NCBI GenBank assembly: GCA_022772085.1
Contig: JALFBN010000005.1
Coordinates: 102,637-166,636, forward strand
DNA length: 64,000 nt
Direction of reading: 5' to 3'
Source: Porphyromonas sp.
GTDB taxonomy: Bacteria > Bacteroidota > Bacteroidia > Bacteroidales > Porphyromonadaceae
Made by a program: the position numbers and the translations under genes
The notes under the pieces: model-generated
The model's database searches: none
Told to the model about the DNA's origin: nothing
Seen by the model: the letters and a program-made list of their open reading frames with translations, nothing else
In this document: positions 8,231-17,925 of the stretch, piece by piece
Position numbering within the stretch: the stretch's first letter is position 1
Layout of the letters: each line of letters starts with the position of its first letter

Positions 8231-11200
8231 ATGAAAGAAATTTACTTAAGACGATTACTTCTGTCTGCACTCTTTCTTTTGTCCGCCTTGGGAATCTCTT
8301 CCCGTAGTGCGCTGGCTCAAGGAGGAGCAACAGAGACTTTCCCGGTCTCTATCGTAATAGAACCCGCTACGGGTGCCGGTACCGTGGAGGTCTCTTCCGG
8401 GTATTGGCCCAAAAAGGTTTATACCGAAGAGGAGCTCAAGGCGATCCCCAGGGGGACTACGATTGATGTTACCCCCAAACCTGCTGCCGGGTACGCCATC
8501 GGGTTGATGTCCCTCGGAGGAAAGAAACAAGAGGGGCGTAGCTTTTCCACAACGGTTCGTTCTGCCATCGAAGTGACCATTACCTTCGTGAAGGGATACA
8601 AGGTTACTGTAGATCCTACGGGTATTACAGGCTTTCGTGCCTATGCCCAGGGGACTTATGGCTTCTCTCCATTGAATGAACTCAAGGAAGCCGACTTGGT
8701 AAGTATTGCACCTCTCTCCGAGACTTTCTTTGTCTTCACTCCCGTAGCCGGTAAGAAGGTGACCAAAGCGGAGGCGGTGCTCTCCACGGGCGAGACGGTT
8801 GCTCTAACACCCAGGAATGGATACTCTCTTGGTCAAGGTTTTGTCTATACGGGCAAAGAGGCTGATGCCACGATTAAAGTTACCATTGCCGACGATGTAG
8901 TGGGCAAAATTACGGTGGATCAATCGAATATCACCGGTTATCACGCCTATGTCAAGAGTTCTTCTTTTTATAACAAAGAACTGAAAGCAGAGGATTTGGG
9001 AGCCGTATCCGTCGGTACAAAGGTTTTCTTTAAAATTGATGCCCCCGAAGGGAAGAAAGTTTCTAAGGTAGAGGCTGTGATCGGATCTAAGACCATTGCC
9101 CTGACTCCTTATGATGATTATATGATGGGTGCCGGCTTCCTCTATACCGTAGAGGAGGGCGATGCTACAATCAAGGCTACTGTAGAAGAGCATAAAACCT
9201 ATAAACTTACAATCGATAAGCAGAATATAACGGAGGTAAAGATCTATAAGAAGGGAGGATACTTCTACAATTCGGAGGTGGCAGAGGCTGATCTGAATGC
9301 CGTTGATGCCGATGCCGAGCTGTTTTTTGTGTTTACCATTGCCACTGATAAGGCGATCAAAGGGGTAGATGCCGTACTTGCATCGGGAGAAAAGGTTGCT
9401 CTCAAGCCCCACTCCGATGGGCTCAAAGGAAATGGTTTTATCTACAAGGTACAAGCAAGCGATGCTACCATTACACCCAATGTTGTGGATAACAAACCCT
9501 GCTCCATTACGCTTAAAGCCCCCGAAGGTGCCCCGGCCGTTCGTATCGAAAAGACGACATCCAGTTTTTATTGGACAGGGACCGAGATTACCGATCTCAC
9601 CCGTATCGAATTGGGTACTAAGATCCGTATCTACCTCCCCATGGAGTCAAAAGATTGGGTTCTTGACCAAATCTTGGTAGATGGAAATGCTGATCTTTCG
9701 GTTCTCTCCGACTACTCGGGAAGGTATATTGAGTACGTTATGGAAAAAAGTTTTGAGATTGAGACTCGATTTGTCAAGGGTGTTGCTCTAAACTTCCTTA
9801 TCAAGCCTGCTATGGTCGATGGTGAAAAATACTTTGAATCACTATGGATACAGGATGCAGCCACTGGTAAAGAACTCAATAACAAGGCTCTTCGTAAGAA
9901 TACCAAATTACACCTCTGCTATATCGCCAGCGAAGCATATAAGCTGACCAAAGTTGTTCCCGTATTGGATCTTGAAGAGCAAGAACCGTTAGAGGCTAAG
10001 GATGGAAGTTATGATGCCGGAGATGGTACGAAGGTTAACTACAAGTACTATGAAATCCAAGTTGCCGAAACAGATGCTCTCGTACACCTCTATTTTGCAA
10101 AAGCGGGTTCCGATGAAGAAGAAAATTTCGATGTGAAAATCGAAGATATCGAGGATGAAGCTGCCGAAGCCGGTTGCGGTATCGAACTTGCTCCTGAGGC
10201 TGAAGACGAAGGCGTATATGCCAAAGGTACTAAGGTTACTATCAAAGTAAAATTGGGTACGGGGTATACACTTAAATCTATCAAGGCCGTCAATGATGAA
10301 GAGCAAGAGGTTGCTCTGACGAAAGTTTCGGATCTGGAATACAACTTTATGATCCAAAGCAACGTAACGATTACGCCTGTGTTTGAAAAGAGTAGCTCAC
10401 CTGCTGTATGTAGAGCAACGGTAGAGAAGACTCCTACAACGGCTCCTGACTTTACTTTCGAGGTGAATACGACTCCCGATGATGGGGTTTGGACGGGTAA
10501 GGTAGTCGATGCCGATAAGATCCCTACCGGTAGTCTGATACGCATCATTATCCCGAAAGAGACGAAAGAGTGGACGCTCTATTCCATGGAAATTGACGGA
10601 CAAAAGCCAACCATTGAATATGACCATCGCAAAGAAGGTACGAGCTCCGTTCCCCAAAAGTACTTCTATGTAGAGAAGACTGTCACAGCAGACTTTACCA
10701 TTAAGGCGACTTTTGGTAAACCTCTGCACATCACGGCTGAGTTTACCGAAGAGTCTGATAGCAATAATATCAGTATCTATGATGAAACAGGTACAGATGA
10801 AATCCGCGAACCTCTCCATACGAATACAACCTATCGTGCATATATCAATGCAGCAACGGGTTATAAGATCGATCGCGTTGTAGAACTCAAGGGTACGACA
10901 GAGTCTCCCCTGACTCTCGAAAAGGAAGTGGACGGAGAAAGTATTTATTACTACGTTGTATGTAAACTCCAAGAGTCTGATATGGAACTCAAGGTTTACC
11001 TTTCTCCCGAAAATGCTCCGATTACAGAAACTCGTAAGATTGCGGTTGTGATCAATCCTGCCGAAGCCAAGGCTGCCGGTTGTGCAATCGAACTCTCCAA
11101 TGCCAACGAAGATGGCTCATTCAATGTAGGTCAAAAGGTTGTTGTCATGGTGACCGAAAAGGGTGGTTACAAGTTGAAGAGCCTCATGTTAGGTACGATG

Positions 11201-11785
11201 GGGATCAAGCGAGATGCTTCAGGAGTCTTTAGCTTCCAAGTAACGGAAAATGAAACACTCACGGCTACTTTTGTTCGTGACGTGAAGACGTTCAAAGTCA
11301 ATGTAGAGGGTATTGATGCAGCAGCTAAGGCTGCCGGTTGCAAAGTGACCCTGTCTCCTGCGGCTGCTTCTTATATGTACGAAGAAGGTGCTACCGTAAC
11401 GGCTATGATTACCCTTGGCAAGGGATATAAGAGCGCAACGCTGACAGCGAATAATGGTATTACGCTTACGAAGAAGAGTGATCTCGAATATACCTTTAAG
11501 GTGACAGGTCCGGTAACGCTTACCGCTACCTTTACTAAGGATCTTGCTATGGATGAAGTGGCTTCTACGATGGCTAAGGTTTATCCTAATCCTGCTCGTG
11601 AATACGTAGTTGTAGAGGGTGTCACTCCTTGGGCAGTCGTTGAAGTGTATGCGCTCGATGGTGTTGTCGTTCTTCGCAAGCAGGCTGATGCTGCCGGCGT
11701 TGTTCGTTTGGAACTCGCAGGCATAACCGCCGGAGAGTACATCATACGCGCCGGAGCAATGGTTGAACGTATCCTGATTCAATAA
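8231..11785 (+). CDS. Modular repeat protein with type IX secretion tail
   Basis: 1184 residues from the ATG at 8231; the frame extends upstream to 8198, but 8231 begins a standard signal peptide (MKEIYLRRLLLSALFLL..., cleavage near ALAQ). Beta-rich modules follow: three A modules of about 100 residues (starting near 8597, 8911, 9200; each with 'ITG/ITE', 'ELKAEDL'-like and 'GFxY' landmarks), then B, C, D modules (near 9500, 9788, 10127), a second B, C, D set (near 10409, 10724, 11033) and an extra D (near 11288). D modules share 'AAGC.IELSxA' and 'GYKLKS', reminiscent of InlB B-repeat-like folds. The last 70 residues (KVYPNPAREYVVVEG ... GEYIIRAG) are a clear type IX sorting domain. Predicted cell-surface or secreted; function unknown. 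Confidence 0.85.
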   Translation: MKEIYLRRLLLSALFLLSALGISSRSALAQGGATETFPVSIVIEPATGAGTVEVSSGYWPKKVYTEEELKAIPRGTTIDVTPKPAAGYAIGLMSLGGKKQEGRSFSTTVRSAIEVTITFVKGYKVTVDPTGITGFRAYAQGTYGFSPLNELKEADLVSIAPLSETFFVFTPVAGKKVTKAEAVLSTGETVALTPRNGYSLGQGFVYTGKEADATIKVTIADDVVGKITVDQSNITGYHAYVKSSSFYNKELKAEDLGAVSVGTKVFFKIDAPEGKKVSKVEAVIGSKTIALTPYDDYMMGAGFLYTVEEGDATIKATVEEHKTYKLTIDKQNITEVKIYKKGGYFYNSEVAEADLNAVDADAELFFVFTIATDKAIKGVDAVLASGEKVALKPHSDGLKGNGFIYKVQASDATITPNVVDNKPCSITLKAPEGAPAVRIEKTTSSFYWTGTEITDLTRIELGTKIRIYLPMESKDWVLDQILVDGNADLSVLSDYSGRYIEYVMEKSFEIETRFVKGVALNFLIKPAMVDGEKYFESLWIQDAATGKELNNKALRKNTKLHLCYIASEAYKLTKVVPVLDLEEQEPLEAKDGSYDAGDGTKVNYKYYEIQVAETDALVHLYFAKAGSDEEENFDVKIEDIEDEAAEAGCGIELAPEAEDEGVYAKGTKVTIKVKLGTGYTLKSIKAVNDEEQEVALTKVSDLEYNFMIQSNVTITPVFEKSSSPAVCRATVEKTPTTAPDFTFEVNTTPDDGVWTGKVVDADKIPTGSLIRIIIPKETKEWTLYSMEIDGQKPTIEYDHRKEGTSSVPQKYFYVEKTVTADFTIKATFGKPLHITAEFTEESDSNNISIYDETGTDEIREPLHTNTTYRAYINAATGYKIDRVVELKGTTESPLTLEKEVDGESIYYYVVCKLQESDMELKVYLSPENAPITETRKIAVVINPAEAKAAGCAIELSNANEDGSFNVGQKVVVMVTEKGGYKLKSLMLGTMGIKRDASGVFSFQVTENETLTATFVRDVKTFKVNVEGIDAAAKAAGCKVTLSPAAASYMYEEGATVTAMITLGKGYKSATLTANNGITLTKKSDLEYTFKVTGPVTLTATFTKDLAMDEVASTMAKVYPNPAREYVVVEGVTPWAVVEVYALDGVVVLRKQADAAGVVRLELAGITAGEYIIRAGAMVERILIQ

Positions 11786-11848
11786 ATGATAATCGGCGGA
11801 GGGTGATTCGACTTTCGTTCGGATCCGCCCTCTGCTTCTCCTTTATGT

Positions 11849-11896
11849 GGAGCGTTATTCCTTTCGGATCAGAGGGGATAACGCTCCTCTTTTTTA
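11849..11896 (+). terminator. Terminator after the 8231 gene
   Basis: GGAGCGTTAT at 11849-11858 pairs with ATAACGCTCC at 11878-11887, followed by TCTTTTTTAT. A second smaller hairpin (GGCGGA with TCCGCC) lies just upstream. Confidence 0.85.
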
Positions 11897-12005
11897 TCTG
11901 TGCTCAGCTAGGAAGAGACTTCTTTGCCATATACCTTGAATGTTGCATCTCTTCGGCATTTTACTTTGGACTCCATAAAGGGAATTGTTTCGAGGACAGA
12001 AAGAG

Positions 12006-12052
12006 AAAAATTCCGGCCTTGTTAGATTGAAAAGTCTGGGGCAGAATTTTTT
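12006..12052. repeat. Intergenic element copy 1 (partial)
   Basis: This lies in the 634-base gap 11786-12419, otherwise free of credible genes. It holds AAAAATTCCGGCC (12006-12018) and, on the opposite strand, AAAAAATTCTGCCCC (12038-12052), two degenerate copies of the word found in the other gaps. The CTGTATTTTT core of the other copies is absent. Confidence 0.4.
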
Positions 12053-12364
12053 GTCTTTAAGAGATAGGGACAAAACAAGAGAGAGGAGTTCTTCTTTTCG
12101 AGGAGAGGGTGGTCGTGTTTATGCTTTGCAGATGGTTCTGTATTGTGTGGAAGTGCAGGTTCTCCCTGCCTCCTTTTCCTTAGAGTGGGGCTCTATTTCA
12201 AAAAAAACTTTGTGAGGTATTTGAGAAGATGGAATGTGGCGGTTTACTCGGGTTGATGTCCTCTGTCGGGGAGACTTCTCCCGGTCGTTAGGGAACAAGA
12301 GAGGGGTAATAGATGGAGAGGTATGGGAACCTTCTCGCTCTACTGCCCCATTGAAGAGGATCAT

Positions 12365-12399
12365 CTCTCCACCTTCCTATCTATACAAAAGATGGAGAG
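12365..12399 (-). terminator. Hairpin downstream of the S46 peptidase gene
   Basis: CTCTCCA and TGGAGAG arms (12365-12371 and 12393-12399) lie 21 bases past the peptidase stop. There is no T-run on the minus strand, so it may only be a processing or weak termination structure. Confidence 0.35.
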
Positions 12400-12419
12400 G
12401 AGACCTCAAGTTCTTCAGA

Positions 12420-14936
12420 TTATTTCTTTGTCGTTTTAGAGGCTTTTTTTCCTGTTTTGCAGCAGGTTTTGCCAGACTTAGCGCAATCCTTATCGTTTGT
12501 GCAAGGCTTGCCATCTTTCATTGTATCGCAGCAGTTGGCTTTCTTATTGGCAGCCGCTTTTTTCTCACAGCACTCCTTTTTGCCATCTTTGCATGCTTTG
12601 GATCCCTTTTTGTCCTTGCAGCAATCCTTCTTTGTGGCTCCCTTATCACATTGGCTTTGCTTTTTGTCACAAGTTTTTGCGCCTTCTTTGCTGCATTCCT
12701 TCTTTACGGCACCCTTATCGCATTGGTCCTGTTTCTTATCACAGGTCTTTGCTTCTGTCTTACAGCAAGCTTTCTTGCCTGCGTGCATAAGGTCACGTTG
12801 CTCTCCTTTTACGAGGTTTAGCTCCTTGATGATATGAGGCATCTTGGCCCACTTGTCAATCATGAAGAGGACGTAACGGATATCTACACTGATGGTACGT
12901 TGGAGGTCGGGTTCAAACTCAATGTCCCCACTCATGGCTTCCCAGTTACCATCGAAGGCAAGACCGATAAGTTCTCCATTGCCATTGAACACAGGGCTAC
13001 CGGAGTTCCCCCCGGTGATGTCGTTGTCAGAGAGGAAACAGAGACGGAGATGATCGCCTACACCGTATTGGCCGAAGTCTTTGCTACGAAGGAGAGAGAG
13101 TATTTCGGGTTGTACGGCAAATTCACTGCTCGTAGGGTCTTGTTTTTCGAAGACTCCTTGTTCGGTCGTATAGTAATTGTACCAAGCACCATCTTTGGGA
13201 GCATAACCCTTGATAGAGCCATAGCTCATACGCATGGTGAAGTTGGCATCCGAAGGCATCTGGCGGTTGGGATCCATAATGCGAGAGGCAGCGAAGTATT
13301 CACGCTTACCCTTTTCTATGTTTGCCATCACGTCACCCGCACTTGTTTGAGCCTTGATGATCGTGGGGAGTACGCTGTTCACGAGTTCGATTGCAGGATC
13401 CTTTTCGAGCATTTTCTTCTGCTTGTCGCTGGAGAGTGAGAGGAAGTCCATTACCTTATCTTCGTAAGGAACGATACTTTTTTGGAATACGTATTCAGCA
13501 TATTTAGCGGTGCTGCCTTTGAACTTCTTGTCAATAACCTTGAAGATGTCAGGTTGGTTTTCCGCACTTACACGTTGACGTACAATATCGAGCATGGCAG
13601 GAAGTACCTTTGCATCAAGAGTTGGGAGGTAATCTTTGTAAGCATTTTGGAGATAAGTCTTGAACTCTGCCATCGCTTCAGGTTGTACGCGACCAATCGA
13701 ATTGATGTTGCGAGCGAGACGGATGATCTCCGTACCACCCCAAAGAGTTTCGAATAGATAGGTGAGATCCTTGGTGATAGCGGCACTTTGTGCATAGTCT
13801 GCCTTGAGCCCTGGGAGGATATGTCCGTAGGTTTCTTGAGTGTTGTTTTTGGCAATCCATGCTTCGAAGGCTTGTTCTTCGGCACGCTTGCGGTTTACAA
13901 CGTCAAGGTTCTTAAGACCACGGTTCATGCCGATAGAGTTTTTCCAATAATTCGCACTTTGAGCATACTTACTGGCATACTTGATACGGGTTGCTTGGTC
14001 GGCTTCCATAGCCTCTTTCCAGATGGCTTGCTTAGCACCACGCACTTCGATGCGAGGAGAGTTTTCGTTGTTTATTACATCTTCTACACCCCAAGAGGTC
14101 AGATAGCGGTTTGTGCTGCCGGGGAAGCCGATCGTCATGGCGTAGTCTCCTTCACGGTACCCATTGAGAGATACGGGGGCATACGAAATGGGCTTGTAGG
14201 GCTTATTGTTTTTGTTGTAGAGTGCTGGCTTGTTGTCAGCATCTGCATATACACGGAATACGCTGAAGTCTCCTGTATGACGTGTCCACATCCAGTTGTC
14301 GGTATCCCCACCAAATTTACCCACAGAGCTGGGGGGAGCCATTACCATACGCACGTCTTGGAATACATCGTAAACCACAACATAGTACTTATTTCCGGCG
14401 TAGTAAGGAGTTACTTCGCCTACAACAGTCGTACCCTTGGTGTACTCAGCGTTGATCTTGTCGCTAAGATCTTCGATGATTTGCATACGTTCCATTTCGT
14501 TCTTGGCATCCTTTACGGCAGCTTCGATACGAGGAGTTACGTCGATGATCTCACGGAGGTAGCGCACGCTAAGTCCCGGGATGGGAAGTTCCTCAGCTTG
14601 ATTGTTGCAACGAAATCCGTCACGGAGGTAGTCATGATCCACGGTACTTTGGCTTTGGATAGACTCAAAACCGCAGTGATGGTTGGTGAAGATAAGGCCT
14701 TCGTTGGATACCGTGATACCGGTACATCCACCTCCGAAGATCACAACCGCACTCGCAACGCTGGGCTGACCGAGGCTGTAAAGTTGCTCGGGAGAGAGTT
14801 TAAACCCGAGCTCTTTCATGCGCTCATAGTTCTGCTGATTGAGTTCGTTAAGTAGCCACATTCCTTTATCTGCCATGGCCGTAGAGCCAATACCGCAGAG
14901 AAGAGCTACAGAAAGAAGAATTCTTTTTAGCTTCAT
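12420..14936 (-). CDS. S46 dipeptidyl-peptidase (DPP7-like) with Cys/Lys-rich C-terminal tail
   Basis: 838 residues; S46 enzymes are usually about 710-720. Signal peptide MKLKRILLSVALLCG... with cleavage near AMA. The chymotrypsin-like triad is visible: His in TNHHCG (86-87), Asp in RHTGDFS, Ser645 in GGNSGSP. These enzymes remove dipeptides from peptide N-termini in the periplasm. Eighteen residues after the Ser is Gly663 (FDGNW), where DPP11 has the Arg that reads acidic P1 residues; by that comparison this is DPP7-like, preferring hydrophobic P1. Residues 721-838 form an extra tail with 18 Cys and very many Lys, including a near-repeat 'KTCDKKQxQCDKGA'. It begins 17 bases after the DUF389 gene and is probably the last gene of the metG unit. 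Confidence 0.92.
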   Translation of the reverse strand: MKLKRILLSVALLCGIGSTAMADKGMWLLNELNQQNYERMKELGFKLSPEQLYSLGQPSVASAVVIFGGGCTGITVSNEGLIFTNHHCGFESIQSQSTVDHDYLRDGFRCNNQAEELPIPGLSVRYLREIIDVTPRIEAAVKDAKNEMERMQIIEDLSDKINAEYTKGTTVVGEVTPYYAGNKYYVVVYDVFQDVRMVMAPPSSVGKFGGDTDNWMWTRHTGDFSVFRVYADADNKPALYNKNNKPYKPISYAPVSLNGYREGDYAMTIGFPGSTNRYLTSWGVEDVINNENSPRIEVRGAKQAIWKEAMEADQATRIKYASKYAQSANYWKNSIGMNRGLKNLDVVNRKRAEEQAFEAWIAKNNTQETYGHILPGLKADYAQSAAITKDLTYLFETLWGGTEIIRLARNINSIGRVQPEAMAEFKTYLQNAYKDYLPTLDAKVLPAMLDIVRQRVSAENQPDIFKVIDKKFKGSTAKYAEYVFQKSIVPYEDKVMDFLSLSSDKQKKMLEKDPAIELVNSVLPTIIKAQTSAGDVMANIEKGKREYFAASRIMDPNRQMPSDANFTMRMSYGSIKGYAPKDGAWYNYYTTEQGVFEKQDPTSSEFAVQPEILSLLRSKDFGQYGVGDHLRLCFLSDNDITGGNSGSPVFNGNGELIGLAFDGNWEAMSGDIEFEPDLQRTISVDIRYVLFMIDKWAKMPHIIKELNLVKGEQRDLMHAGKKACCKTEAKTCDKKQDQCDKGAVKKECSKEGAKTCDKKQSQCDKGATKKDCCKDKKGSKACKDGKKECCEKKAAANKKANCCDTMKDGKPCTNDKDCAKSGKTCCKTGKKASKTTKK

Positions 14937-14953
14937 AGATTTAATACTTATAA

Positions 14954-16375
14954 TTATTTGGGATTATCCACAATGATGTCGACCGATTTGGCTCGGGTTC
15001 TTGTTATGAGCCAAGTGATCATTTTTTGTCGATCACTTGGGGAGGGAGGACCGCTTTGTCCGGGGCGTATTACTACGCTGAGCGTGCTATCGGCTCTTTG
15101 TTGTATAGGGTAGGCAAGGAATGCACTTCCCACAGAGGGGAATAAAGCCTTCATCTCATTGACTACATCGTTTTCCAGTTCTTTGTATTGGTCATATTGG
15201 GCTATAATCTGCTTGAGGGAGTCGATCTCTGAACGTTGTCTTTGAATAATAGCATCGCTGTTTTCGTATAGGTCTTTGAGGACAGTACTACGCAGTTGGT
15301 TCAGATCCGTCTTATCTTCAAATCCTTGATGCACGAGGAGTTGCGTTCCCGTTAGTCCATACTCTTTGAGTCGAAACTGTAGACTATCTATTTTATCTCT
15401 ATCGAGGTATTCCCCGAGTAGTACAACATCTAGTACGGGTACCCCGTCGATGCTTTCGAGGTTGTATTTCACTACTTGGGTGCTGGTTAGGGCAAATTCT
15501 TTTTCGATAAAGAGCTTGGCATTGCGTGTGCGAATGCTATCCTGTACCAATTGGACACTCAGATATAGCGCAGGGAGTATCGTGCAAATGGCAATGGTGA
15601 TGAGTATACGGTGTACCTTTTGCCCTCGGGTCTTGTCGAGGAATACCTTTTTTGGGAAGCGTAAGAGTCGTATGACAATATAGGTCGCAAGAGCAATGAA
15701 GACCGAATTGATGAGGAAGAGGTAAAAAGCTCCAAAGAAGAAGTGCCACTGTGCCGTAGCAATTCCATATCCTGCTGTACAGAGCGGAGGCATCAAGGCA
15801 GTGGCAATGGCAACCCCCGGGAGTACTTGCCCTTTACTCTTGGTGCTGGCGGCAATCATTCCGGCTGCTCCACCGAAAAAGGCGATAAGGACATCGTAAA
15901 TATTGGGTTGAGTGCGCCCGAGGAGTTCACTACCGGAGTCCGTAATGGGCGTAATGATGAAGTATATTGTCGCTGTTAGTACACTAAAGAGGGTCGTTAG
16001 ACCGAGGTTACGCAGGGACTTTTTGAGCAGTTCAAAGTCGTATATTCCCAAGGCGGTACCGAATCCGATGATCGGACCCATTAAGGGAGATATGAGCATG
16101 GCACCGATAATCACTGCAGTGGAATTGGTGTTCAATCCCAAGGAGGCAACAAATATAGCGCAGATGAGAATCCAAAGTTTAGTGCCTCTGAACTCCACGT
16201 CGGTGCGTACCATTTCCAACGTGGCGAAGTCATCCACTTTGTCGGGTCTGAAATCAAAAAGCCCTTTGATGTATTCTCTTAATTCTACACGGCGATCCTT
16301 GGGTTGGTTCTCCTCGTTGTCGGGGAAGAGATCGTCTATGTTTTCATTGAGTTGATCATCTACTTCGTTGTTCAT
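14954..16375 (-). CDS. DUF389 integral membrane protein
   Basis: 473 residues from ATG 16375; the frame is open further upstream but that stretch lies inside the flippase gene. The start overlaps the flippase stop as ATGA, pointing to translational coupling. An acidic cytoplasmic N-terminus precedes a block of about five to six membrane segments containing 'NSTAVIIGAMLISPLMGPI' and 'GVAIATALMPPLCTAGYG', both characteristic of the DUF389 (TIGR00341-type) family. The C-terminal 170 residues are soluble and include a likely coiled coil (NSDAIIQRQRSEIDSLKQ). The function of the family is not established; transport or lipid association has been suggested only by topology. Confidence 0.85.
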   Translation of the reverse strand: MNNEVDDQLNENIDDLFPDNEENQPKDRRVELREYIKGLFDFRPDKVDDFATLEMVRTDVEFRGTKLWILICAIFVASLGLNTNSTAVIIGAMLISPLMGPIIGFGTALGIYDFELLKKSLRNLGLTTLFSVLTATIYFIITPITDSGSELLGRTQPNIYDVLIAFFGGAAGMIAASTKSKGQVLPGVAIATALMPPLCTAGYGIATAQWHFFFGAFYLFLINSVFIALATYIVIRLLRFPKKVFLDKTRGQKVHRILITIAICTILPALYLSVQLVQDSIRTRNAKLFIEKEFALTSTQVVKYNLESIDGVPVLDVVLLGEYLDRDKIDSLQFRLKEYGLTGTQLLVHQGFEDKTDLNQLRSTVLKDLYENSDAIIQRQRSEIDSLKQIIAQYDQYKELENDVVNEMKALFPSVGSAFLAYPIQQRADSTLSVVIRPGQSGPPSPSDRQKMITWLITRTRAKSVDIIVDNPK

Positions 16376-17892
16376 TGCTGTCTCTTTATTCGTTGTAAAA
16401 GTGCCTTGAGGGGAAGATCTTTCTTTGCAATAATAAGAGCAAACCCTACAATAACAGAGAGGTTTACACTCCACTTGAGTGGGGTGGAGAGGGGTGCAAT
16501 GTATTGTCCATTCATCCACAAAATCACGAGAGCTATCCCCGTAATGGTAAAATAGAAAAGGGCGTTCTTTAGTTCATACCGCACGGGGTAATAATGTTGT
16601 CCCAAGAAGTAACTCACGATGACCATGATCGTGTTACTGATTGCACTCGCCCAAGCACAAGCCATGTAGCTATATCGGGGGAGTCCCCACCAAATGATGG
16701 CAACGGTTAATAGGCATCCAAGACTCGAAATAAGAGCTCCCCACCAGGTACGGTCAATCAGTTTGTACCAAAAGGATAGGTTGAAGCAAATTCCCATCAT
16801 GAGTTCTCCACACAAAACAATTGGGATTACACGTAACCCTTCTCGATATTCAGCCCCCACGATATACTGAAGAATATCCATGCTCGCCATTACACCTACC
16901 AACATGAAGAGGGCACAGATGATATAGTATTTCATTGCCATGGCATAGGATCGACGCTTCTCGGCCTCGTCTTCCTCTCTATCGTCCGCTTTCTTTTTGT
17001 TGAAAACAAAGGGTTCATAGGCGTATCGGAAGGCTTGAGTAAACATGACCATGATAACGGCTATCTTAAAGCAGGCTGCATAGATGCCGAGTTGAGCCTC
17101 GGCTTCGGCGCGGTCGGGCAGCAGAATCGGAAAGAGGATCTTATCTGCCATTTGGTTGAAGATCCCTGCAATACTGAGGATCAGCAGAGGGAATGAGTAG
17201 GAGAGGATGCGACGCAGTAGAGGCAAGGAGAAGTGCCAACCCGCCTCTAGTACATGGGGCATTAGCATCAAGAAAATAACTCCATTACCAATGAGGTTGG
17301 ATACGAAAATGTAGCCTACTCCGAAATTCGGGTCGTAGAACCATGAAATGGCTTCAGGAGCATTTCGATGCACCCAAGGGCAGAGCAGGAAGAAGAAAAG
17401 GTTAAGTCCGATAGACACCGCGATAAACGTGAGTCGAATTACTGCAAAACGCCAAGGTCTTTTCTTATAACGGAGGTAGGCATAAGGGATCGCCATGAAG
17501 GCATCGCTTGCGACAATCAGGATCATCATGACGAGGAATTCACTCCGATCTGTATAGCCTAGTAGAGTGCTGATGGGGCTAAGGAATAGAAGTGATAGTA
17601 CCACGAATAGCATCGAGGTGGCACCTACCGATATTAGAGATGAGGAATAAACCTGTTGGGGCTTGGGCTCATTATTGACAAAACGGAAGAAGCCCGTTTC
17701 CATTCCATAGGTCAAGATGGCAAGAAGAAGAGCTGTCCAGGCATAAAGATTGGTCTGTACTCCAAACTCTCCCGTGGAGACGAGCACACGCGTATAGAGC
17801 GGTGTGAGTGCCCAATTGAGGAAGCGCCCTAAGATACTGGATAGCCCATATACTGCCGTGTCTTTCGCAAGACCTTTGAGAGAATTTGCCAC
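16372..17892 (-). CDS. Polysaccharide flippase (Wzx/MATE-type), inner membrane
   Basis: 506 residues with about 12-14 hydrophobic segments. The N-terminus (LAKDTAVYGLSSILGRFLNW) and 'LTPLYTRVL' are typical of the MurJ/Wzx/MATE exporter superfamily of polysaccharide biosynthesis proteins, which move lipid-linked saccharides across the inner membrane. A charged loop rich in Asp/Glu/Lys (KKKADDREEDEAEKRR) lies mid-protein. It sits 33 bases after the nucleotidase gene and its stop overlaps the DUF389 start. No glycosyltransferase genes are adjacent, so the substrate cannot be guessed from context. Confidence 0.8.
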   Translation of the reverse strand: MANSLKGLAKDTAVYGLSSILGRFLNWALTPLYTRVLVSTGEFGVQTNLYAWTALLLAILTYGMETGFFRFVNNEPKPQQVYSSSLISVGATSMLFVVLSLLFLSPISTLLGYTDRSEFLVMMILIVASDAFMAIPYAYLRYKKRPWRFAVIRLTFIAVSIGLNLFFFLLCPWVHRNAPEAISWFYDPNFGVGYIFVSNLIGNGVIFLMLMPHVLEAGWHFSLPLLRRILSYSFPLLILSIAGIFNQMADKILFPILLPDRAEAEAQLGIYAACFKIAVIMVMFTQAFRYAYEPFVFNKKKADDREEDEAEKRRSYAMAMKYYIICALFMLVGVMASMDILQYIVGAEYREGLRVIPIVLCGELMMGICFNLSFWYKLIDRTWWGALISSLGCLLTVAIIWWGLPRYSYMACAWASAISNTIMVIVSYFLGQHYYPVRYELKNALFYFTITGIALVILWMNGQYIAPLSTPLKWSVNLSVIVGFALIIAKKDLPLKALLQRIKRQQ

Positions 17893-17925
17893 GATACTAC
17901 TAGGGAGATGGGATTCCTTTTTTAT

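Noticed and set aside
11803..12215. Two small overlapping frames (75 and 76 codons) after the 8231 gene
   Set aside because: The first runs through the terminator hairpin; neither has a plausible start region or composition.
12234..12821. 195-codon plus-strand hydrophobic frame
   Set aside because: Its hydrophobic runs are the complement of the Lys/Cys-rich tail codons of the S46 gene, so it imitates a membrane protein by composition.
13788..14855. 355-codon plus-strand frame opposite the S46 peptidase
   Set aside because: Antisense to a clear enzyme with an intact triad; composition (many Val/His/Tyr) and lack of any motif mark it as a shadow.
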